Shown here one piece after another: positions 41,561 through 54,626 of a stretch of DNA of 64,000 bases. This stretch comes from Girardinichthys multiradiatus (Eukaryota; Chordata; Actinopteri; Cyprinodontiformes; Goodeidae), in contig NC_061797.1 of assembly GCF_021462225.1 (NCBI RefSeq), positions 23,893,093 to 23,957,092 of the forward strand. The letters are read 5' to 3'. The position numbers were made by a program, and so were the translations under genes. The notes below the pieces were generated by a model. It made no database searches. It saw only the letters and a list, made by a program, of their open reading frames with translations, and was not told the origin of the DNA. The stretch's first letter is position 1; each line of letters begins with the position of its first letter.

Positions 41561-44500
41561 CTTCACCCACTGATGTATTGTCACTCTAAAAGTGACCCAG
41601 AATGTGCTCAGTCTGTAGGCAAATGTGTGATTTATGACTAAACTGAATCTCTAGGCTGACTGGCCACATTGGTATTTGCAAGTAATTAGGACATATTTGT
41701 ATTTTAGCCATTGTTATCCTGTCTGCCTCTGGTTGCTGTAGTAAAGGCCAATGCATTCAAACTGACACCGAGACGTGTTTCTCAAATACCTTAATTCTGC
41801 TTCTTTCATGTGTGAGAACATTTGATTGCCAATTATTGGAAACTAAAGTGTTTATTACATCGGTTGGTTTTTAACTGGGCGAAGAAATCATGATACCTAT
41901 GTTTAGAAATAATTCCCTAAACATTCATGTCATCTATCTTCCTCATCTGGTTTTGAAGAGAACCATGTGGAATGACCTCTTAATGGATCATTTGTCTCCC
42001 TACTGAAATGGTTGCTGAGATTGTGTTCACACTTCACATAACAAGGCACTCATGAATTGGACAGGTTGCCTGTATCTTGGCTTTCACTTAATGTATGTAC
42101 TACCAGGACAGATGGGCATGAGTCAAAAGCCTTCTGGTGTGGAAAGCAGCTTAGGAAGGAAAGTGATGCCCCCCTCCCTCCATATAATACATGGTCAAGG
42201 CAGGTGGGGGCCATGGGTCAACAACTTAGTCAGGAATTGCGCCACAGTAAGGTTGTTGGCAGGACACAGGGTGCTGCGTCGCTCCTGCCTGAACTTTAAC
42301 ACCTCTAAACTCCTCCGCTGCCCGCCCATTTGCCAACTGTCCCAAGACAGCTTGCCAATCAGATGCTATTAAAAAAAACTGTTTCATAGATTTTATAAAT
42401 TTTTTTTGTACAGTACATGCTGGTAGACCTCAGTCAGTGTGACATTCTGGGAAAATGTTTTATGTTCACACTAAGAAGCCTCTTAAACATTGTTTCACCA
42501 CAGAGGTTTGTTTATTTTTTTAAATATAGCACTGCTGCTTCTTTAACCACAGTAGGTTTTCATGTTAGCTTTTTTATATAGCTAAATATAGATATTACTA
42601 CTGGTCTCATTCTAAAGACACATTCACATGGTGTGTATCATTTTTGTCAATCGTTTAAAAATCTAAGCTCTGAAGGAGATAACTTTAAGAACCAATATTT
42701 GTAGTTGTTCCCTCTTGGTTTCACAAACATATCAGCTGTTAGGATGAGAATGACTTGCTAACAATATCAGGGAAATGTCCTTGATTTGAATAAATATGAG
42801 TAAAAATGATAAGCAGCATGCAGTTACTTGTAGTGCAGAGAAGCATGTGTGTGAAATAAGTACCAGTGATTAATGTCAAGTCCAGTTCTGCAGTCAAATT
42901 AATGTCTGTAAATGGTGTCTTTCATTGCCCCAATGCTTCCCACACTGGATGTCTGGCTACATATTTCTTGGGAGGTAGCTAATTTACGCTGGTTGCTTAC
43001 AATAAATTTTCCTTTCATTATTTGCTAGCTCATCATACTTAAACTGGAATCACAAGCAACAAAGCACCATAGATTGATTTGCTGCTGCTATACTGTGGTC
43101 TAGGCATGGTCAGGTATGAGATTCTCACAGTATGACAACCTTGATGGAAAAAACAAAATAGTAAATAGTCATAATAACGTTATCTTGACAGTTAGGTATT
43201 ATTTTGTTTTTCTACACATAGACTTAAGCAAAAATTTAAACTCCTGCTAAATTAAGCAATTTTATAGACTTTTTTTGTTTTTGCTCTGTACAAAGTAACA
43301 CAAGCTCATAGTTTAATAAGCTTATATTAACTGGCTAATCAGTCATTATCTGCTTGGGTAAAGAGTCTTCAGTTACACTAGTCATAGCTATTCAACTGTA
43401 GTTTTAAAACAGTGTTATCTTAAAAATAGTGCCGGTTTTTCCATACCATGACTGTCTGTGTTTTCCGAGACCAGAAAGCCCTCTGTCAGCCAAATGACCA
43501 GCAGTGCGCGGCAACAAATTGTTCTCCGGCCTCTCATTTAAAGGACTTTAAAGCGTAAGAACATTATGACTGAAATCTTTTGCAGTTTAGTAACTGTTTA
43601 AAACGTTGGTATACCTTGATACCAACAGCTGCTCCATGCCTGCTATAGTCTATATTAAATTGCATTTTAACTTTAGCATGAATCTCCATTTAACTTTTTA
43701 CAGAGTTTTGTGTCCTACACAAGTAAATTTCCAGCTTTGTCAGAGAACTATTAGTTCATTATAGTGGAAAGAGATGGTTAGCAATGCAATATTTCAGATG
43801 GTAGCCTATATTTATTGTGGGTTACATTTAATTAATGATCCTTCTTTATAAATTTACCTTCGAGGTTAGAGTCTGATTGCAGAAATGGGCTAAGGGTGAT
43901 GTACAGTTGTGGTAGTTTTAATATTACTTGAGACTGAAGCAGAAAATAATACTTGCCTACTTTTTGGATGGCGTAGAACAACAAAAAGACACTTAGCTTC
44001 TGAAATAGAAAATATTTTCAGCCAGCTGTGACTGAGTTCAGGATTTCTAAGGAATATGCTTGATAGGGTCTGCCTTGGATCGGCTGGAGGAACTCTGCTC
44101 TACACAGCCAAGAAACGGTTTGACATAATTTTGGCCTGCGTACTTCTGCTCAATATTGTGCTGGACAATCAGGTTTAATTAGATACACCGCAGCATGATG
44201 AACTGATAGGGACCTAAGAGATGTCCATTACTGTCAAACTGTGTATCCTAAATATTTATGTTTGACAAGTATGCTATTAAAATAACACAATATTACCCAA
44301 TGTTTGCAGATATGTGGTGTGAGAAATTATTTTTCAGGTTTTGTAGTATGTCATTAATCCTCTTGGGAAGATGTCACTCTAAAATTTGAGACCAGTTTCT
44401 TTTATTTGTCTTTGATTTATTCATGTCTGTGAGCAAATTCACCAAATCTATGCATTAGTAGGGTTGTGTTACATGACCATTGCTTTACGTTTTACCAACG

Positions 44501-46804
44501 CCAGCTTGTTTGTATGCCGAGCTTGCCCAGTTCATGCACAGTATCATGAAACACAACCGTCACTATGCTGTAATGACCTCTGCGATCAGCACCATAGATA
44601 CAGACTCTTTTTTTTTTTTTTTCCTGTGGTGATAACGATAAGATGATCGTTCTTACTGGTGCACATCTTGATTCAGTTGTGAGACTTTCTACAAATCAAA
44701 GTCTAATCCTAAACACTGCTGTTTTTGCAACCAAGACACAATGTCAGGTATGTGACTGGTCTTAAATATGAGCTAAATAATATGAACATGCACCTATATT
44801 TTGATTTTTTTATTTCCTCCTATAATTCCCTGTTTGAATATTTGCAGCGGTGTGTTTGGATTTTCAGTGAATGTTTTTTATTTGTTTGCAACGTCGGTGC
44901 ATAAACGCTGTTTTCAGAAATAAGTAAAAAGGCTGTAGGCATTATAAATGGATATTACTCTGAATTCTACATATGATAAGAAAAGTGAAATTCAAATGCT
45001 TTTTATCAGTATTCTGACAAAAAACATCTTGAAACATGTCTATGTCTATACTTTTCAACAACTATTGATCATGCTTGGCCTTCTAGCTTTAAATTGTGAC
45101 CCTTCATACATTTAAATTTGACATCCCTAGTTTTGGAAATGAAAATATGAATATCTTCTTTACACTCCACAAGCTTTTACATTGCAGCAAAGTGCATATT
45201 AAATGGGATTTGCCATGAAAACTTGGATTTCATAGTAGGTGTTTCAAAATTGTCACTGATGATCATTGTGAAGCCTATTACATAATATGCTATAGGCAAA
45301 ATACTCCAAAGGTGCATGACCCACCTTAAAAAGCATTTAACCCATAAGTGACACAGTATTTTGTAAATTTTTTTAGTTAAATCTCAGGGGTCTTGAAAAG
45401 TCTGTACTATAACTCACTCCAACTTGCAGAAACCCTACTTTTACTCAGTGGTCTGCAGAGGAAAGCTATGTACTTAATTTCTGATTTACTATTGATCAAC
45501 AAGCAATTGGCACAGAATTCATAATAATAAATGCTAAACAATGTAACCTCAAAGCTGAACTTTTGACCCAATTTCCAACCTCTAAATCCAGTGGCTTTTA
45601 GGGATTTGAGGAAAATGTCTCAACATCATGCAGTTTTGCTGATAGCTACTTTTTGCCACTTTGGTGATTAACTATGGTTTTATTTGCCTCTATTAGGTTA
45701 ATTTTTATTGTCCTAAGCCGCTTGATATTTGCAGGGTTACTGTTTTCCTATCAGCTTTGTCTGAACATGGTTCAAAAACGGCTAGCTGACAGTGTGGCTG
45801 TACATCATCCTACCAAGTAAGCTTTGCTGTCATTTATAATTGTGATCATTTTTCACATTGTTTAGCTGATTGTGTTCCTTGAACATGTGTTTTGCTCATT
45901 TGTCAACATTTCTCTGTGTATTTTTTTTTTTTTTTTGTGCTGTTGTTTAGGTTTTAGGTTCAGAGGAGTTATGTTTAAAGAATGTCTATTGATCAGGTAA
46001 TCACTGTTATTTTAGGTATTTTTCTAATACTTTCCGGTATTGTGCCATGTTAATATTTATCTTAAAAATTCCTGGCCAGTCCTTCCATTGATGTACTACA
46101 GGCAGGTAGAAACACAGCATTTAATTTAAATGTAAAAACCATTTCCAAAGCCTAATTTGTTTTTTACATTTTTTTGTCAGTTTCAGCACTTTCTTTAAGT
46201 CAGTGATACACACAAATAAATTAGTAATGTGATAAAAAGGGTGTGCAGAGGTTTTCACTGGCACAGGCCTCTTGTGTCAGGGACCTCCTCTGGAATAGAT
46301 TAATGAGCCATCAGCTGTGAGTCCAAGGGAAAAACCCTGTACTGCTGCTGAAGGAGAAACAAGCTGGCCAGTCTTACACTTTGGTCTGAACCCACTCCCC
46401 CTTGTGGAAAAAATGATGCCTTATGAATAAAATTTATAGTTTTCAATTAGAATGAGAACTTCCTAATTCTATTGCTGTGCAAAAATCTTTAATAATTCCC
46501 GGTTTCTTCATACTTTGCTTCAAAGTAGCCAGATTTGCAGGTCTTGATAAATATTCCTTTTCCATGTCTTTCATTGTTTGGTGGATATTGGACATTTCTT
46601 TTTTAGCTTGGTTAGACTGTCGTTATTTTAGCGCAGACAGAGTGATTCCCAACGAGCTGTTTACTCAGAGTGCAAAAAGGTAGTTTAAAACAATCCTGTA
46701 TAAAGTCACTGTCAAAATATTAGATACATAAAAAAATTTCTGTACTGATTCTGCATTGTTATATATCCTCTTTAGAGCTTGACAAAGGTTTGTATGAGTT
46801 TAAT

Positions 46805-46905
46805 GGTGATTTTTATTACACACTGTCTGGGCTGGGATCTTCTGTGGAGTCTCCCTGTGCAAGTGAGGATTTTCTCTGGTTTCCTCATACAGTCCCAACA
46901 TATGG
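46805..46905 (+). mobile_element. SINE fragment
   Basis: GTGGAGTCTCCCTGTGCAAG..TGGTTTCCTCATACAGTCCC resembles the middle of the tRNA-derived SINE seen at 24.7 kb (gcatgttctccccgtgcatg..ccacagtccaaag), diverged and without its promoter boxes. Confidence 0.5.
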
Positions 46906-47639
46906 TTTTTTAATAGAAGAGTCTATATAAAAGAAAATAGAAATCAGTGTGTTTGAAATGCTGTTTGTCTTAAAACACTCCAAAGATTAAATATACTTGT
47001 CCGCTTGGATCTCGCCGAAACACACACACCCTCCTGTACTCGAAGTGTTTTCGACTCGGCTGAAGTACAGTTCTTAATGTGGTCTAATAGGGGGCGATAA
47101 TGTGCTGGTTTGTCAACTGTCTTCTCTGAAAGGAAGAATGAAAAAAAAGAATACATTTATTTTTCAGCAGGATTTCAAAGCAGCTTTTGTGTCCTGGTCC
47201 GTGAGAGATATATGATCCAAATTGGGAATTGGATGTTCTCATGATGCATTTCTTCGAAACAAGTGCAGTCATTTTTCTTATTCTTTTCGTGAGCTGTATG
47301 TTTGGCGCCACCATTTGAATGAAAGCGGTGTTGTCACTTTCCGTACCTACAGCGGTCACAAAATCTTGGCTGAATGTGGATGTCCTGGCAGACTTTAGGG
47401 GCAAGTACAGATAATGAAATTTACATCACACAGATTTTGTAGTGAAAAGGTCAAGCGAACTTGAAGGTATGAATTTGCTGTATGGGACATGAATAAATAA
47501 ATGTTTAATCTTTAGGACGATATTTTAGAGCAACAATTTAATAGGTTAATTTCTAACTCTTCAGAGCACATTATGAAGTTTCCACAAATGCATTATGTCT
47601 CTTTCCTTATTACTGCAGTTAAATAAGCTGAAGTCACCG

Positions 47640-48945
47640 CGGTGGCAAGGCTTCGGGTGTGGATGAGTACCTCAAGTCTCTGGATGTTGTAGGGCTGTCA
47701 TGGTTGACACGCCTCTTCAACATTGCGTGGTGGTCGGGGACAATGCCTCTGGACTGGCAGACTGGGGTGGTGGTCCCCCTTCATAAGAAGGGGGACCGGA
47801 GGGTGTGTTCCAACTACAGGGGGATCACACTCCTCAGCCTCCCTGGTAAGGCCTACGCCAGGGTATTGGAGAGGAGAGTCCGACCGATAGTCGAACCTCG
47901 GCTTCAGGAGGAGCAGTGTGGTTTTCGTCCCGGCCGTGGAACACTGGACCAGCTCTATACCCTCTACAGGGTGCTCGAGGGTTCATGGGAGTTTGCCCAA
48001 CCGGTTCACATGTGTTTTGTGGACCTGGAGAAGGCATTCAACTGTGTCCCTCGTGATGCCCTGTGGGGGGTGCTCCAGGAGTATGGAATCGGGGGCCATT
48101 TATTAGGGGCCATCCGGTCCCTGTACGAGCGGAGCAGGAGTTTGGTCCGCATTGCCGGCACTAAGTCGGACCTGTTCCCGGTGCATGTTGGACTCCGGCA
48201 GGGCTGCCCTTTGTCACCGGTCCTGTTCATATCTTTTATGGACAGGATTTCTAGACGCAGCCAAGGGCTGGAGGGGGTCGGGTTTGGGGACCAGAGGATT
48301 TCGTCTCTTATTTTTGCGGATGACGTGGTCCTGCTGGCCCCCTCTAGCCAAGAGTGAGGGAAGAATGGAGCGGGAGATCGACAGACGGATTGGTGCGGCT
48401 GCCACAGTAATGGGGGCACTGTGCCGGTCCATTGTGGTGAAGAGAGAGCTGAGCCGAAAAGCAAAGCTCTCAATTTACCGGTCGGTCTACGTTCCTACCC
48501 TCACCTATGGCCATGAACTTTGGGTCATGATCGAAAGAACGAGATCCCGGATACAAGCGGCTGAAATGAGCTTCCTCCGTAGGGTGGCCAGGCACTCCCT
48601 TAGAGATAGGGTGAGGAGCTCGGCCATCCGGGAGGAGCTCGGAGTAGAGCCGCTGCTTCTCCACATCGAGAGGAGCCAGTTGAGGTGGCTCGGGCATCTA
48701 TACCGGATGCCTCCTGGACGCCTTCCTCGGGAGGTGTTCCAGGCACGTCCCACCGGGAGGAGGCCCAGGGGACGGCCCAGGGGACGCTGGAGGGACTATG
48801 TCTCTCGGCTGGCCTGGGAACGCCTTGGGCTCCCCCTGGAGGAGCTGGATGAAGTGTCTGGAGAGAGGGACGTCTGGGCGTCTCTGCTGAGTGTGCTGCC
48901 CCCGCGACCCGGTCCCGGATAAGCGGAAGACGACGAGTACGAGTA
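47640..48945 (+). mobile_element. RTE/Rex3-like LINE, 5'-truncated and internally deleted
   Basis: Only the reverse-transcriptase and C-terminal part of the LINE survives, in the same orientation as METTL15. The 3' end reads CCCGGATAAGCGGAAGACGA followed by short gacgag/tacgag repeats, as in RTE-type elements whose 3' ends are short tandem repeats. GC content is far above the surroundings. Assignment to RTE/Rex3 is by motif memory. Confidence 0.85.
47659..48922 (+). pseudogene. LINE reverse transcriptase, broken after the FADD motif
   Basis: First part (47659-48351): TGVVVPLHKKGDRRVCSNYR (RT motif 1), QCGFRPGRGT, CFVDLEKAFNCV, LRQGCPLSPVLF and catalytic FADD at 48313-48324. After APSSQ the frame jumps by one into a second part (from about 48358) reading RMEREIDRRIGAAATVMG and a long C terminus ending PPRPGPG at 48922. 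The roughly 60-80 residues that related elements have between these parts are missing. The apparent start Met is not the native start. Confidence 0.88.
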
Positions 48946-50289
48946 TATAAACATGGCTCTCTCTGACCTCACAGTAGCTTGTACGTTTACCTGCCTACGA
49001 AACCAAAGAGATAAAACCAAATTCAGCAAGCATATACATTAGAGAAAACCAGTACCAAAGGTACAGTATTTAAGTAAAGTTATTTGTGTTTTCATTGTAG
49101 GCTCTAACAAACCATTAGTGCACTTTTATGTAGACAGCAGTTGTTGTCTGTTGAGCTCTTGAACAACAACAAAAAAGCATAGGCTCAACTCTTGAATACA
49201 CTGGTAGTGTAGCCCATAAATGGAGTAAAACAAGGAAACCACTTATGAAAGGGTTGGTAGTCCCTGAAGCAACATTACATGTTCAGATTGTTTATTTTGT
49301 TATTTCAGTGTTTTGGGTCGTTGTAATTTGCTCAGAGGCACATTGTTTTATGGATTGATTACCACAACGCACTGAGCGCTTCATCTGAAGGTTTCTTAAT
49401 GTGAGAACAGAACACAGAGAAAAATATGGTTAAATAAAATTATATACTGCTGAGTTAGTACTTTCACCCTTTTCTATAGTTTACATTAAATGTACTTTAG
49501 TGTAATATATAGCTAAAGGAAGTGGCTTTAATGTGAAACAGAATCTGTTGCAGTGAATCCACTGCTCTCTTTAAGCAATATTTATGATGTGAACCTGATT
49601 CACTGACTCAACGGAAACGCAGGTAGTCACAGAAACACATGGGTACATAAGAGTAAGGCTGCATAGGCATCAAACCGCTCTTATTAATGATACTGTTGTC
49701 TCTCAGCTGATTCTGTAAATCTGCCATTCTGTATGTGAGCAGGTTTACTAATAAGCCCTTTCAGTTCTTGTCTATTGGCATTCTCATTATTGCATGCATT
49801 TAGACAGCTGAAATTCAAACCAAGCATCCGAATGACAAAGAAAGGGGATTTAGGTTGCTCTGAAATACGGCTGTACAATTTATTGCAAATAAATTTTTTG
49901 CGAGGAGCTGCTTGGAATGAAATTTATCTTAGCTAATTATTTAAGTACTAATGCATTCAGACTAATTCTGTCATATTTGATGACGTGTTGTTTTATTCAA
50001 GGTAAAGAGTTGGTAAGGTGGTAAAGTCATTAAGAAACAACAACTCAGTTGTTCTATTGCTACAGCAGACATTGGCTAGAAACTTTTTCTATAGAACCTT
50101 GTTGAGATGGAAATAAAAATGTTTCCCCTGTAGATGGATAGAGTACTCATTATCTGGGGTTTATGTTTGCTATCAATGCAAAGCAGAAAACATTAATTCC
50201 CTTTACTTGTTTTTTCTTGGAAATCCTATTGTTACCACTATCTTCACCAACATTAGTGCATATCATATGTTTTTCCTAATGATGTGCAG

Positions 50290-50795
50290 CCCTAACTTTA
50301 AGCGTGGCATAGTTGTTGGTGCCATAAGAGCTGCCCTTAGGATCTACTGGGATGCTCATGCATAACATCTCTGACAATTACAGAGAATGGTCTATGAAAT
50401 AGCAAATATCCAATGAGTGGCAGTTGTGTGGAGAAAATGCCTTGTAGATGCCAGAATTCAGAGGAGAATGGGCAAGCAGGTTTGAGTTAATGGAAAGGCA
50501 ACAGTAGTTGAAATCATTACAACCAAGGTAGGCAGAATACCATCTCTGAACGCACAAGTGGAACCTTGAAGCAGACAGACTACAGCAGCAGAAGACTTCA
50601 GCATCTTCAACTCTTGTTACTAAGAGCTGGAAATTGAGGCTATAGTTTGTACGGGGTCCCCACAATAGTACAATAACTGATTGTCTGGTCTGAGTCTTGA
50701 CTCCATCTGAGACATTGAAACAACATAAAAACATGGATCTGTCCTGCCTTATATTAGCAGTTCAGGTTGGTGTTGTAATGGTGTACATCAGAATT
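50290..50795 (+). mobile_element. Family F Tc1-like transposase remnant
   Basis: Plus-strand text gcgtggcatagttgttggtg, gatctactgggatgctcatg, tgccagaattcagaggagaa and ctacagcagcagaagacttc follows the transposase of the same family as the deleted element at 40258. Numerous stops; no terminal repeats found here. Confidence 0.7.
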
Positions 50796-51234
50796 TCAGG
50801 AGTGCAACAGCATAGAAGATGACATTCTTCTCTGCTGAGGTGAATCGATGTAGCACACGTCTGACTAGCCTGTTAGCTTTCCACTACTCCGAGGTGGCAT
50901 TTCCAACAAGCTTGTGGTGATATGAAATATTTCTGCTGGAGGTAAGGGATCTATTACTGATAACAAATTCACAGAAGCTTATTAAAAAAATCTGAACTAA
51001 ACCTTTAACCTTGCTTAGAATCTTCTTGTTTTTTATTTAAATGTAGTTGGTGTTGATGGTTCGCCACCTGATGGCACAGCACAAGTATTACAGCCATTTT
51101 GATTAGAACACCAAAGAGAAAATCTGTTTAAAGAACTGTACTAAGGCCAGTAGCTGGGGCCTGAGAAACATTGATTAAAACCACAAATTTTACAGTAGCA
51201 ATCTGTCCTGATAATGTGTTTTTTGAAATATGAA

Positions 51235-51485
51235 CAGTACTGTGCAAAAGGTTTAGGCAAGTGTGAAAAAATGGTGTAAACAAAGAATGCTTTCAGAAAG
51301 AAGAATTGATGCTGTTTTGAAGGCAAAAGGTGGTCACACCAAATATTGATTTGATTTAGATTTCTCTTTTCTTTATTCACTGCATTTTGTTGATTGATGA
51401 AAATAAATGATTAACATTTCCATTTGGAAAGCATTCTTTGTTTACAGCATTTTTCACACCTGCCTAAAACGTTTGCACAGTACTG
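51235..51485 (+). mobile_element. Tc1-derived MITE with 60-bp inverted repeats
   Basis: Left arm 51235-51295 (CAGTACTGTGCAAAAGGTTT..) and right arm 51427-51485 (..GTTTGCACAGTACTG, then TA) are near-perfect inverted copies. Between them, 51300-51347 still encodes the last residues of a Tc1 transposase (RRIDAVLKAKGGHTKY stop), proving derivation by internal deletion. Confidence 0.88.
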
Positions 51486-52676
51486 TATCTAGATAGCTAA
51501 CTATTTCCCAAATAACACAGTTTGATAATGTTTAGAAATCTGCACTTTTTTTCACCAATTTTCACCAGTACAGTTCAACTTGTGTTGTATTGTTTTTTTT
51601 TTACTTATCAGCCTTTTAGCTACATCAAATCACATCTTGATCGCGATGAAGAGCCTGATAAAAATATTGCAGTTGTGTATTACTGTTTCAGGGTAAATAT
51701 GTTCTCTGTGACTTTGTGTTCATTTCCAGACTGCCAACAAGGTGAAGTGCTAATGTTAATTTGAGTGAAGGGTAATATGATCTTGTCTCTAAATTAGTTA
51801 AAAGCCTGAAGTTGCTTTTTCTGCTGCAGTCAGTGGGTTAAGAGTAAATATGAAGTACATGGCTTCAGAAGGATTGCGTCATTATAATACTGTTTGTGGA
51901 TGTTTTCCATCACATACCATCATTTTTGAGAGTTGACAAATATCTATTGAAGTGTTTAAAAGTGTTTTTCAGTCTATTAACACTATCTTACAGTTGTTTA
52001 TGCAATTTATTGTCTGCCATAAATAATATTTTTATGTAGACATATTGATATTATTGTAAACTCTCAGTGGCATTTCAGGTTTTGTAATTTTGTATGTTAT
52101 ACCTTAACCGGCTTATACAGAATCCATTTTTGAGTTTTTCTTAATATTTATATTATTCTTTTTAAGTCAAATCATCTCTAATTTACAAATCATTCGTCAA
52201 AAACTCTTATACTAAACACAGAAGGTTTTTCCCTGAATTCTTTCTGCTAAATTGGCTACCACTTGACAGTGTTTTTCTTTTCTTATTTCTTCACACTCCT
52301 TTTTTGGGTGCACTGAGTAGTGAAAGAGGAGGCTGGTAAATAATTGATCCTTGTAATTAAACACTCCAGCCAGGGATGCTGGGGCTGATTGACGGCCAGA
52401 TATTAGGCCCTTGTCTCAAAAGGTTGCAAGTTTAGTCTGAGGTTATCAGTGGCCAGAAGAGTCTTTCTCCCTCCCTGCCTCATTACTTTCATGAGTAGAA
52501 CATTTCATAGTGGAGCGGTGGGTGGGGGTGTGGTGTGAAGACAGTCTGGGACTTCATTAGCCAAATGGGGTGCCTCAGCCTACAGAGCGCCAAATTGTTC
52601 AGCCTTGCTAAGCAGACAGCCTGTTTTCAGGGCACCTCAACACACTGTCTGCTAGACCTGTTTGGACTTCAGTCTT

Positions 52677-52722
52677 ACAAACTTTAGCTTCAAGTTCAGA
52701 GGAACTTGAAGCTAAAGTTTGT
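52677..52722. repeat. Perfect inverted repeat, 21-bp arms
   Basis: Arms 52677-52697 and 52702-52722 are exact reverse complements, starting ACAAACTTTAGCTTCAAG, with a 4-base spacer AGAG. No transposon end or coding context. Confidence 0.95.
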
Positions 52723-52831
52723 GAACAAACAAAGTCAACTTTCTTTGTGCCATTTAGACAATTGCTGCGTATCATTGCTCAGCTCAAGTAATGCCCTCCA
52801 AAATATATTTACCTTGACAAATGGACACATA

Positions 52832-54100
52832 CAGGGGTTGGACAATGAAACTGAAACACCTGTCATTTTAGTGTGGGAGGTTTCATGGCTAAATTGGACC
52901 AGCCTGGTAGCCAGTCTTCATTGATTGCACATTGCACCAGTAAGAGCAGAGTGTGAAGGTTCAATTAGCAGGGTAAGAGCACAGTTTTGCTCAAAATATT
53001 GAAATGCACACAACATTATGGGTGACATACCAGAGTTCAAAAGAGGACAAATTGTTGGTGCACATCTTGCTGGCGCATCTGTGACCAAGACAGCAAGTCT
53101 TTGTGATGTATCAAGAGCCACGGTATCCAGGGTAATGTCAGCATACCACCAAGAAGGACGAACCACATCCAACAGGATTAACTGTGGACGCAAGAGGAAG
53201 CTGTCTGAAAGGGATGTTCGGGTGCTAACCCGGATTGTATCCAAAAAATATAAAACCACGGCTGCCCAAATCACGGCAGAATTAAATGTGCACCTCAACT
53301 CTCCTGTTTCTACCAGAACTGTCCGTCAGGAGCTCCACAGGGTCAATATACACGGCTGGGCTGCTATAGTCAAACCTTTGGTCACTCATGCCAATGCCAA
53401 ACGTCAGTTTCAATGGTGCAAGGAGCGCAAATCCTGGGCTGTGGACAATGTGAAACATTTATTGTTCTCTGATGAGTTCACCTTTATTGTTTTCCCCACA
53501 TCCGGGAGAGTTACGGTGTGGAGAATCCCCAAAGAAGCATACCACCCAGACTGTTGCATGCCCAGAGTGAAGCATGTGGGTGGATCAGTGATGGTTTGGG
53601 CTGCCATATCATGGCATTCCCTTGGCCCAATACTTGTGCTAGATGGGTGCGTCACTACCAAGGACTACCGAACCATTCTTGAGGACCATGTGCGTCCAAT
53701 GGTTCAAACATTGTATCCTGAAGGCGGTGCCGTGTATCAGGATGACAATGCACCAATACACACAGCAAGACTGGTGAAAGATTGGTTTGATGAACATGAA
53801 AGTGAAGTTGAACATCTCCCATGGCCTGCACAGTCACCAGATCTAAATATTATTGAGTACTTTGGGGTGTTTTGGAGGAGCGAGTCAGGAAACGTTTTCC
53901 TCCACCAGTATCACGTAGTGACCTGGCCACTATCTTGCAAGAAGAATGGCTTAAAATCCCTCTGACCACTGTGCAGGACTTGTATATGTCATTCCCAAGA
54001 CGAATTGACGCTGTATTGGCCGCAAAAGGAGGCCCTACACCATACTAATAAATTATTGTGGTCTAAAACCAGGTGTTTCAGTTTCATTGTCCAACCCCTG
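52832..54100 (+). mobile_element. Full-length Tc1-like transposon, family A, best-preserved copy
   Basis: 1269 bp with both CAGGGGTTGGACAATGAAAC ends and TA at 52830-52831 and 54101-54102. It lies in the METTL15 intron in sense orientation. Length and ends match the 7335-8604 copy. Confidence 0.96.
53018..54048 (+). pseudogene. Family A transposase with one frameshift
   Basis: ATG 53018 to TAA 54046-54048. The N-terminal DNA-binding region and [15 protein letters not shown] and SPDLNIIE are all present. A single missing base near 53857 (GAGTACTTTGG where the sister copy has GAGCCACTTTGG) shifts the frame just after the catalytic Glu. Otherwise it is open along its length, but FSDEFTF and other substitutions differ from sister copies. 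Confidence 0.92.
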
Positions 54101-54626
54101 TATATCCACTGACAATCTACACCTGTTCAGATGCCTGCTAAGACCGATGGCAACTCAGTCAATCACAATGCAACAGCATGTTTTATTTAGACATTTAGAT
54201 AATTTTAGATGTTGGTGTCAGATGGGATGGTCTAAGTGGACTGATATAGATAAGAACATGCTGAGGATGCCACACAACAACTTTGCTTATATTTTAAACA
54301 CTGAATGTGTTTGCATGGGGGACTTGGATGAGGATCACAACACAGAGCTCAGTGCTTCATGTAGGGTTTCAGTTTGAGAAGATTCTACACATTTTATGCA
54401 GATGAAGGCTGCAAATTTTAGGCAATGCCCCTTCGGTTTCGCATCCACTTGTGCATGATCTTAGAGCGCATCCATCAGTTCGAGTTGTATATGAGAAAAC
54501 AAAGTGATCCAGAATGGGAGGGTTTGTGGTTGTTTTTTTTTTTTTGCAGAACTGTGATACGAAAAGGGTTTATGACTTTTCTATATCAACTGGTCTTTGC
54601 AGTCACAATATCTCAATCCAGTAGAG

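Noticed and set aside
42052..42372. GC-richer 106-codon frame in the METTL15 intron
   Set aside because: No domain recognised; two frames overlap; possibly an unknown repeat, not supportable as a gene.
44050..44180. Frame MLDRVCLGSAGGTLLYTAKK considered as the METTL15 SAM-binding exon
   Set aside because: The GSAGGT resembles FGSGGHT only superficially; neighbouring residues do not fit and no flanking splice sites are in phase.
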